Origin: F23-D06 sp045600905
Lineage (GTDB): Bacteria; Bacteroidota; Bacteroidia; Bacteroidales; WCHB1-69
Assembly: GCA_045600905.1 (NCBI GenBank)
Contig: JAZRYT010000104.1
Span: 1 to 12,054 of the forward strand
Length of the DNA stretch: 12,054 nt
Direction: 5' to 3'
In this document: piece by piece, positions 1 through 6,200 of the stretch
Position numbering within the stretch: position 1 is the first letter of the stretch
How the letters are laid out: each line of letters opens with the position of its first letter
The notes under the pieces: model-generated
What the model saw: only the letters and a program-made list of their open reading frames with translations
Told to the model about the DNA's origin: nothing
Databases searched by the model: none
Translations under genes and position numbers: made by a program

Positions 1-681
1 GAGCTTCAGCATCAGATAAATGACAATCAAAGCGATAAACACTACGGAAATGGAGATGATGGCTAAGCCGAAACCGTGCGGGTCATCTCTTTTCAGCTTC
101 TCCTGTTTGGAAATGGTCACTTTGGTCTCGTTGGTGGAACCCGGGGTGAATTGGTCCATCATTTGAGCCTCTTCCACGATACCGTCGTGAGCAAGACCGT
201 AAGACATAGCCGTATCCATCAATTGCTGTTTGGGATAAACCATCAAGTCGATAAGGTCCTTACCGTCTGAGGAAATCAAAGCAATGTAGCTGGATTTGGA
301 AGTACGAGGGTCGAAATTGACGTGGAAAGTACCGTAGAGCGGTTGCGCATCCATATAGAACACAGCGAAAGAGCGTTGCTGCATAGACGTGTTCACATCC
401 GTTTTGGGGATACGATACCAATGTTCGGGGATACCGTTTTTCTTGACGGAAGCCAAGCCCGTGGTGTCATCGGTGAGATAACAGCCGGCGAGGTTCACCG
501 TGTTGTATGCGGTATTGAAAATTTCCACCCAAGGCACATGACGACCGTATTCATCGTCAAAGTTGTCTGTATTTTTAATAAAGATTTCGTTGAAGCGCAG
601 ATCTCGAACGGACTGACCGAAGGTCGAACTCGTAACGAGCAGTGCCACCAACAAAACCAGTATCTTGTTTAAATATTTCAT
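1..681 (-). CDS. Lamin-tail-domain protein with C-terminal OadG-like membrane segment (partial, 3' end off window)
   Basis: The reading frame runs from an ATG at 681-679 to the window edge with no stop, giving 227 residues with the C-terminus missing. Residues 1-22 form a signal peptide (basic start, then a leucine/valine-rich core, ending near FGQ). Residues about 28-182 resemble a lamin-tail domain: there is a WVEIFN...VNLAGCYLTDD pattern and the block ends in FTPGSTN. Residues about 203-225 form one strongly hydrophobic helix (IISISVVFIALIVIYLM), like the single helix of OadG gamma subunits of sodium-pumping decarboxylases. The gene starts 29 bases after the mmdA stop, on the same strand, so it is probably co-transcribed. 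Inference: it anchors or assembles the methylmalonyl-CoA decarboxylase complex at the inner membrane, with the lamin-tail domain outside. The OadG assignment rests on the helix and context only, because the rest of that domain lies outside the window. Confidence 0.8.
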   Translation of the reverse strand, partial: MKYLNKILVLLVALLVTSSTFGQSVRDLRFNEIFIKNTDNFDDEYGRHVPWVEIFNTAYNTVNLAGCYLTDDTTGLASVKKNGIPEHWYRIPKTDVNTSMQQRSFAVFYMDAQPLYGTFHVNFDPRTSKSSYIALISSDGKDLIDLMVYPKQQLMDTAMSYGLAHDGIVEEAQMMDQFTPGSTNETKVTISKQEKLKRDDPHGFGLAIISISVVFIALIVIYLMLKL

Positions 682-710
682 AATTCTCTATCAGTTTTGT
701 AGATAATAGA

Positions 711-2270
711 TTATAATGGGAGATTGTCGTGTTTCTTAGCGGGGTTCTCCAGGCGTTTGTTCTTGAGGGATTCAAGGGCGCGGATGACTCTGAAACGGGT
801 GTTGCGCGGTTCGATGACGTCGTCGATGTAGCCGTATTGAGCAGCCACGTAAGGATTGGAGAACTTGTTGCGGTAGTCTTCCACCTTTTCGTTGAGGAAG
901 GCGGCTTTTTCTTCCGGGTTCTCAATTTTCTTCATTTGAGAGCCATAGAGGATTTCAGCAGCGCCGCTGCCGCCCATAACTGCGATTTCTGCGGTCGGCC
1001 AAGCGTAGTTGATATCACCGCGGAGGTGTTTAGAACTCATCACGCAGTAAGCGCCGCCGTAATCTTTACGAAGGATGACGGTAACTTTGGGAACGGTGCA
1101 TTCACCGTAAGCGTAAAGCAATTTAGCGCCGTGGAGGATGATGCCGCCGTATTCTTGGCCAGGGCCGGGCAGGAAGCCGGGAACGTCAACCAACGTCACC
1201 AATGGGATGTTGAAAGCGTCGCAGAAGCGGACGAAGCGAGCACCCTTGCGGGAAGCGTTGATGTCGAGCACGCCGGCGAGATATTTCGGCTGGTTGGCCA
1301 CGATACCGACGGACATACCGTTGAAACGGGCGAAACCGATCACGATATTCGGTGCGTAAAGCGGTTGGATTTCGAGGAACTTGCCGTCATCGACAATGCC
1401 GTTGATAACGTCTTTCACGTCGTAAGGCATATTGGGGTTGTCAGGGATGATGGAGTTGAGGGTGTCTTCCAAGCGGTTGATAGGATCTTCGGTTGCTTCA
1501 AAAGGCGGTTCTTCCATATTGTTGGAAGGAATGTAGCTGATGAGTTCGCGGAGCATGGCGATACCTTCTTCTTCGCTCTCGACTGCGAAGTGAGCCACGC
1601 CGGACTTCTTGGAGTGGACGGAGGCGCCGCCGAGGTCTTCGGTGGTGACGTCTTCGTTGGTCACAGTCTTAACGACTTTCGGGCCGGTCACGAACATATA
1701 GCTGGTGTTCTTGGTCATCATAATGAAGTCGGTGAGTGCCGGGGAATAGACGGCGCCGCCGGCGCAGGGACCGAAAATAGCGGAAATTTGCGGGATAACA
1801 CCTGAAGCGAGGATGTTGCGTTGGAAAATTTCAGCGTAACCTGCCAAGCTGTTGACGCCTTCTTGGATACGAGCCCCACCGGAGTCATTGAAGCCGATAA
1901 CGGGAGCACCCACTTTCATAGCCTGGTCCATCACCTTGCAGATTTTCTGTGCGAATGTTTCGGAGAGGGAGCCGCCGAAAACGGTGAAATCCTGTGAGAA
2001 CACGTAAACCAGACGACCGTTGACGGTACCATAACCGGTAACGACGCCATCGGAGAGGAATTTCTTGTTTTCCAAACCGAAATTCTGGCAGCGGTGTTGT
2101 ACGAACATATCAAATTCTTCGAAGCTACCTTCGTCGAGGAACATCAGGATGCGTTCGCGAGCTGAGTATTTACCTTTAGCGTGTTGCTTGTCAATACTCT
2201 CCTGACCTCCGCCCAAACGAGCCTTTTCGCGCAGCGCGAGCAACTCGTTAATCTTGTCTTGCATTGTCAT
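711..2270 (-). CDS. mmdA: Methylmalonyl-CoA decarboxylase alpha subunit / acyl-CoA carboxyltransferase
   Basis: A 519-residue protein of the biotin-dependent carboxyltransferase family (PccB/MmdA), full length for the family. It moves the carboxyl group between methylmalonyl-CoA and enzyme-bound biotin. The N-terminal half shows GGARIQEG (131-138) and the oxyanion loop GPCAGGAVYSPALTD (167-181). The C-terminal half shows DVPGFLPG (362-369) and RKDYGGAYCVM (401-411). The C-terminus ends in KKHDNLPL, typical of this subfamily. The protein begins MTMQDKINEL; the second methionine, two codons later, is an equally possible start. The OadG-like gene directly downstream favours the sodium-pumping decarboxylase (propionate/succinate metabolism) over a plain propionyl-CoA carboxylase beta chain, but sequence alone cannot separate mmdA from pccB. 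Beta and biotin-carrier subunits are not in the window. Confidence 0.93.
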   Translation of the reverse strand: MTMQDKINELLALREKARLGGGQESIDKQHAKGKYSARERILMFLDEGSFEEFDMFVQHRCQNFGLENKKFLSDGVVTGYGTVNGRLVYVFSQDFTVFGGSLSETFAQKICKVMDQAMKVGAPVIGFNDSGGARIQEGVNSLAGYAEIFQRNILASGVIPQISAIFGPCAGGAVYSPALTDFIMMTKNTSYMFVTGPKVVKTVTNEDVTTEDLGGASVHSKKSGVAHFAVESEEEGIAMLRELISYIPSNNMEEPPFEATEDPINRLEDTLNSIIPDNPNMPYDVKDVINGIVDDGKFLEIQPLYAPNIVIGFARFNGMSVGIVANQPKYLAGVLDINASRKGARFVRFCDAFNIPLVTLVDVPGFLPGPGQEYGGIILHGAKLLYAYGECTVPKVTVILRKDYGGAYCVMSSKHLRGDINYAWPTAEIAVMGGSGAAEILYGSQMKKIENPEEKAAFLNEKVEDYRNKFSNPYVAAQYGYIDDVIEPRNTRFRVIRALESLKNKRLENPAKKHDNLPL

Positions 2271-2339
2271 AAATAATTGATATTTAAAGATTTATAATTA
2301 AATTTGCGTGTTAGAGTTACACATATCGTTTGAAAGGCG

Positions 2340-2370
2340 CGAAAGTACAAAAAAAATCGGTACTTGCAAA
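2340..2370 (-). promoter_or_regulatory. Bacteroidetes-type promoter of the mmdA operon
   Basis: Read on the minus strand there is TTTG (2370-2367), 19 bases, then TACTTTCG (2347-2340). This matches the Bacteroidetes -33 element fully and the -7 element TAnnTTTG at 7 of 8 positions, with normal spacing. Transcription would start near 2331, leaving a 5' leader of about 60 nt before the mmdA ATG at 2270. A 6-base inverted repeat, AAGTAC (2343-2348) and GTACTT (2360-2365), overlaps the -7 box and the spacer and could bind a regulator. Confidence 0.65.
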
Positions 2371-2442
2371 CAGTAAAATGTTCATTACCGAGAGGGGGGA
2401 TTAGAAGTTGTCAAGCGGGTGAGGAAATGCAAAAAAAATCAC

Positions 2443-2462
2443 TGTCAGTAAATTTACTGACA
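2443..2462. promoter_or_regulatory. Perfect 20-bp palindrome, candidate operator
   Basis: TGTCAGTAAATTTACTGACA equals its own reverse complement over all 20 bases. It sits about 70 bases upstream of the mmdA promoter and about 70 bases upstream of the plus-strand -7 box, so a dimeric regulator bound here could act on either gene. Alternatively, read on the minus strand, it is an 8-bp hairpin followed four bases later by eight T, a weak terminator that would shield mmdA from incoming transcription. The regulator is unknown. Confidence 0.5.
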
Positions 2463-2531
2463 CAAGTTGTCAGCAGAGTTTTCGTTCTTTGCGGGCGGGA
2501 AAAAATCAGAGGAATATGTGCTGAAATATTT

Positions 2532-2539
2532 TATTTTTG
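2532..2539 (+). promoter_or_regulatory. Possible -7 box for the RhuM-like ORF
   Basis: TATTTTTG matches the Bacteroidetes -7 consensus TAnnTTTG in the correct orientation, about 75 bases before the ATG at 2617. No TTG or TTTG is seen at the expected distance upstream, so this is a half-supported promoter. Confidence 0.35.
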
Positions 2540-2616
2540 CAAACACTTTGGTAAAACAAATTTGAAAAGATATGGCCGAGAAACAAGACGTGAATATTTA
2601 ATTATAAACTTATCTA

Positions 2617-2958
2617 ATGGACAACGAACAAAACATCATTATTTACAACTCCGACGATGGCAAAGCTAAGGTTGCTTTGATGGCTCGTGACGGCAAAATC
2701 TGGCTTAACCAGAATCAGATGGCGGAACTTTTTGCCACCTCTAAACAGAATATAGGCCAACTAATATCTAAAATATTATTAGAAAACGAATTAGACAAAG
2801 ATTCAGTTGTAAAGTATTTCTTTATAACTGCCGCCGATGGTAAGAAGTATAATGTAATTTTCTACTCATTAGAGATGATAATCGCAGTCGGCTATCGTGT
2901 CAGAGGCATTCGCGGAACACAATTCCGGCAATGGGCAATGCGGCATCTTTCAGCATAA
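2617..2958 (+). pseudogene. Truncated RhuM-family (virulence RhuM-like) protein, N-terminal fragment
   Basis: The 113-residue product resembles the N-terminal third of RhuM-family proteins, which are usually about 330 residues. Family-like features are the opening IIIYNSDDGKAKVALMARDG, the DNA-binding-like stretch MAELFATSKQNIGQLI (about residues 34-49) and the block YNVIFYSLEMIIAVGYRVRG followed by RGTQFRQWA. It stops straight after that block (RHLSA), where normal members continue with a long C-terminal part. The following 114 bases have stops in the same frame and no convincing remainder, so a deletion rather than a single frameshift is likely. The biochemical role of the family is not established. 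Such genes are common in accessory regions of Bacteroidetes, so this probably marks an older insertion next to the CRISPR locus. A functional short protein cannot be excluded. Confidence 0.7.
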
Positions 2959-3072
2959 GCACTTGCTGCCTACGAGGAATAGAACGGTTCAGTATGACGC
3001 ATCAAATTCAAAAAACATTCGGAATTGATTTTATATAAATATGGTCACACTTATGGACGTGATTTGCGGGCG

Positions 3073-3101
3073 AAAAAAAAAACGAGGCACTGCTGCCCCG
3101 C
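3073..3101 (-). terminator. Rho-independent terminator of the tracrRNA
   Basis: On the minus strand GCGGGGCA (3101-3094), loop GCAG, then UGCCUCGU (3089-3082) form an 8-bp stem that includes two G-U pairs. A run of ten T (3082-3073) overlaps its end. This is a strong intrinsic terminator and also serves as the 3' hairpin of the tracrRNA. Confidence 0.85.
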
Positions 3102-3154
3102 TTTGGATGTTTTCACAACGGAATAATCCTTATTGTGATTCGCTTCAAAATTGT
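3073..3154 (-). ncRNA. tracrRNA (type II-C), about 82 nt predicted
   Basis: On the minus strand the RNA begins with an anti-repeat (3154-3132): ACAAUUUUGAAGCGAAUCAC, then AA and U. It pairs with the first 23-24 bases of the CRISPR repeat in crRNA orientation. The only irregularities are one bulged U in the crRNA (three U facing two A) and a G-U wobble at the end. It continues with AAUAAGGAUUAUUCCG, an AAGG...CCG nexus pattern common to type II-C tracrRNAs, then a spacer. It ends in an 8-bp hairpin with a four-base loop (3101-3082) followed by ten U. The gene is divergent from cas9. The anti-repeat fixes the orientation of the array: crRNAs come from the minus strand. The 5' end is inferred from the promoter; a longer primary form is possible. 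Confidence 0.88.
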
Positions 3155-3159
3155 GGCGG

Positions 3160-3192
3160 CAAAAATAGGAAAAAAGTAATATGGCAGGACAA
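3160..3192 (-). promoter_or_regulatory. tracrRNA promoter
   Basis: On the minus strand TATTTTTG (3167-3160) matches TAnnTTTG exactly, and a TTG (3192-3190) lies 22 bases upstream, at the long end of accepted spacing. Only five bases (CCGCC) separate the box from the first base of the anti-repeat, so transcription would begin almost exactly where crRNA pairing begins. Confidence 0.6.
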
Positions 3193-3217
3193 CTAAAATG
3201 GCCAAAAGAAATAATTA

Positions 3218-3225
3218 TAGATTTG
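3218..3225 (+). promoter_or_regulatory. Possible -7 box of the cas operon
   Basis: TAGATTTG matches TAnnTTTG and would start transcription near 3232, leaving a leader of about 65 nt before the cas9 ATG. No TTG is seen at -33. The box lies about 50 bases from the divergent tracrRNA box, so both transcription units share one short control region. Confidence 0.45.
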
Positions 3226-3296
3226 TAGGCTGAAAAAACAAGAACAAAATCAAACATATCTATCTATATACAAGATAATTACAAATCATTTAAGAT

Positions 3297-6200
3297 ATGA
3301 AAAAAATTTTAGGATTGGATTTAGGCACCAACAGCATCGGCTGGGCGGTGGTAAGAGAAGAGGAACAATTAGAAGGAATAGAAGCTGCCGGAAGTAGAAT
3401 TATTCCAATGGACGCATCTGTTTTAGGAGATTTTGACAAGGGAAACTCCGTATCACAAACAGCTGTGCGAACAGGATTTAGAGGCACGCGTCGTTTACAC
3501 GAGCGCTACCTGCTCCGTCGCGAAAGATTGCACCGTGTTTTATCCGTAATGGATTTCCTTCCGAAACATTATGCTGAAAAATTAGATAAATACGGACATT
3601 TTCTGAAAGAAAGCGAGCCTAAATTGGCATGGCATAACGGTAAGTTTTTATTTATGGATTCATTTCAAGAAATGCTTGACGATTTTGCCACGAATCAACC
3701 CGAATTAGTCGCCGATGGCAAAAAAGTCCCATTGGATTGGACCATTTATTATCTTCGCAAAAAAGCGCTGACCCAAGCAATCACAAAAGAAGAACTTGCC
3801 TGGATTCTTCTTCAATTCAACCAAAAACGCGGCTATAATCAGTTGAGGGACGAGGAAGAGGAACAAAGCAAGAACCAATTAGTGGAATTTCATTCATTGA
3901 AAGTTGTTGACGTAGAAGATAGTGGCGATAAAAAAGGTAATGCTATCTGGTACAACGTAAAATTAGAGAATGGCTGGATATACAAAAGGGCAAGTTCCAT
4001 TCCATTGGACTGGGTGGGAAAAGTCAAAGACTTTATTGTAACTACAGATTTAAATGATGACGGAACTGTCAAAACGGATAAAGATGGGAAAGAAAAGCGT
4101 TCGTTCCGCGCCCCTAAAGAAGATGACTGGACTCTTTTGAAAAAGAAAACAGAATACACCATTGACAATTCCGGCAACACCGTCGGCGAATACATTTACA
4201 ATTCCTTGCTGAGCAATCCTGATCAGAAAATTATCGGGAAGTTGGTGCGTACCATTGAAAGAAAGTATTTCAAAGACGAATTGAAAGCCATCATCAACAA
4301 GCAGAAGGAATTCATTCCCGAATTAAATGATTCCGAGTTGTATGCCGCTTGCATTGAAGATCTCTACCCTTCAAATGATGACTATAGAAACAGCATTGCC
4401 TCCAGAGATTTCACGTACTTGATCGTTGAAGATGTCTTGTTTTATCAACGTCCACTAAAAAGTAAAAAATCCACCATCGCCAATTGTCCATACGAATCTC
4501 ATTTTGACAAAGTTCATAATGAATATCCTATTAAATGTATTGCCAAATCCAATCCGTTCTTCCAGGAATTCCGTCTTTGGCAGTTCGTTTCCAATCTTAG
4601 AATATATGAACGTCAGCAACTCGTAGATGGTAAACTACTCACAGATGTTGATGTAACCAACGAATTTATTCATTCCGAAGATGACTTAGTTTCGCTGTTT
4701 GATTTTTTGAACGACAAAAAAGAAATCACACAAGATTCGCTTTTAACCACCTATTTCAAAATCAAAAAGCCGAAAGGGAAAGATTCCGAACTTCCCTACA
4801 GATGGAATTATGTTGAAGATAAAACGTATCCCTGTAACAAAACGCGAGCTGTTCTTTTGGCAAAACTCACCAAAGAGGATAAGACAAAACTGACCAAAGA
4901 ATTGGAATATGCGCTTTGGCATCTGCTTTATTCCGTCAATTCCAAGACTGAAATAGACGCTGTTTTTGCAGAAAACAAACGGAACAATCCAGCAGGCATT
5001 TATCATCAACTTTTGGAAGCTGGTTTTTCAGATGAGAGCATTGAGAATTTAAAGAAAGCAAAATTTGACGAAAAAGACTATGGGGCCTATTCTGAGAAGG
5101 CCACCAAGAAATTGTTGGCTCTGATGCGCATGGGCAAATATTGGGTTCAAGACAATATTGATGCGAAAACACTTGATAGAATTGAGAAAATCACTACGGG
5201 TGAATACGATGAATCTATAGGCACTAGGACAAGGGATAATATCCAGAAATATGAAGAAAAGTTCCAGAAACGCTTAGATTCTATTTCACTATTCAAAGGT
5301 TTACCGGTTTGGTTGGTTTGTTATATTGTATATGACAGACATTCTGAAGCCAACGATATTCAAAAGTGGGAAAAGCCAGAAGACATTGACAAATGGTTGA
5401 AAGACTTCAAGCAGCATTCTATGCGGAATCCTATTGTTGAGCAAGTGGTTACAGAAACGGTGCGTACCGTGCGCGACATTTGGAAACAAGTGGGAAGTAT
5501 TGATGAAATACACGTTGAACTTGGTCGCGAAATGAAAAATCCTGCCGACAAACGCAAAAAAATGACGGAAAATATTCAGAAAAATGAAGATGCTAATCTA
5601 CGCATAAAGGCAATGTTGATGGAGTTCCAAAATCCTGAATTTGGCATTGAAAATATTCGGCCTTACTCCCCTACCCAACAAGACATTCTAAGAATTTACG
5701 AAGAGGGGGCATTGCTTAATTTGTCCAACGATGACAGTGATTTTGAGTTTATCACAAAAATCTCCAAAACTGCACAACCTTCTAAAAAGGATGTACTTCG
5801 ATACAAATGTTGGCTGGAACAAAGATACCAGTCTCCATATACAGGAGAAATGATTCCATTGTGCAAACTTTTCACATCTGCATACCAAATAGAACACGTC
5901 ATCCCGCAATCTCGCTACTTTGATGATTCTTTCAGCAACAAAGTCATTTGTGAAGCAGAAGTCAACAAATTAAAAGACAATTTGTTGGGATTAGAATTTA
6001 TCAAAGAAAATCATGGACGAAAAGTCACCCTTACTGGAGGTAAAGTCGTTGAAATCTTTTCTGTGGACGCTTACCAGGATTTTGTCAGAAAGCATTATGC
6101 AAAAAATCCATCCAAGATGAAGCGCCTTTTAATGGATGACATCCCTGATAAATTCATTGAAAGGCAATTGAACGACAGCCGTTACATCAGCAAATATATT

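Larger units (their letters stand above)
2271..2616. other. Divergent intergenic region between mmdA and the RhuM-like ORF
   Basis: These 346 bases separate two divergently oriented genes. They hold the mmdA promoter, a perfect 20-base palindrome (2443-2462), two direct copies of AAGTTGTCA (2405-2413 and 2464-2472), a TAnnTTTG match on the plus strand (2532-2539), and a possible 9-codon upstream ORF (2572-2601, MAEKQDVNI) ending 15 bases before the RhuM-like start. No protein-like gene is seen here; a 101-codon frame across the region has no recognisable features. Confidence 0.6.
2959..3296. other. Non-coding region holding the tracrRNA gene and the divergent cas9 promoter
   Basis: No protein gene is supported here. 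From left to right it holds 114 bases of featureless sequence after the RhuM fragment, the tracrRNA terminator and body (3073-3154), the tracrRNA promoter (3160-3192), and the cas9 upstream region with a -7-like box at 3218-3225. A 68-codon frame on the minus strand overlaps the tracrRNA and is not protein-like. Confidence 0.7.

Noticed and set aside
729..1805. 358-codon open frame antisense to mmdA.
   Set aside because: The opposite strand encodes a full-length carboxyltransferase with all family motifs. The antisense frame has no recognisable domain and follows from codon bias.
2364..2669. 101-codon frame across the mmdA-RhuM intergenic region.
   Set aside because: It spans the palindrome and the promoter-like box, overlaps the RhuM start in another frame and has no protein-like features.
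2959..3072. Possible remnant peptide YKYGHTYGRDLRA after the RhuM fragment.
   Set aside because: It could not be matched to the missing RhuM C-terminus or another family, and stops surround it.
3051..3257. 68-codon minus-strand frame over the tracrRNA.
   Set aside because: It covers the anti-repeat, terminator and promoter of the tracrRNA, and its sequence is low-complexity and not protein-like.
3155..3296. A long tracrRNA form acting as a natural single guide against the cas9 promoter, as known in S. pyogenes.
   Set aside because: No crRNA-like repeat segment is seen upstream of the anti-repeat that could fold back on it, so this is not supported.
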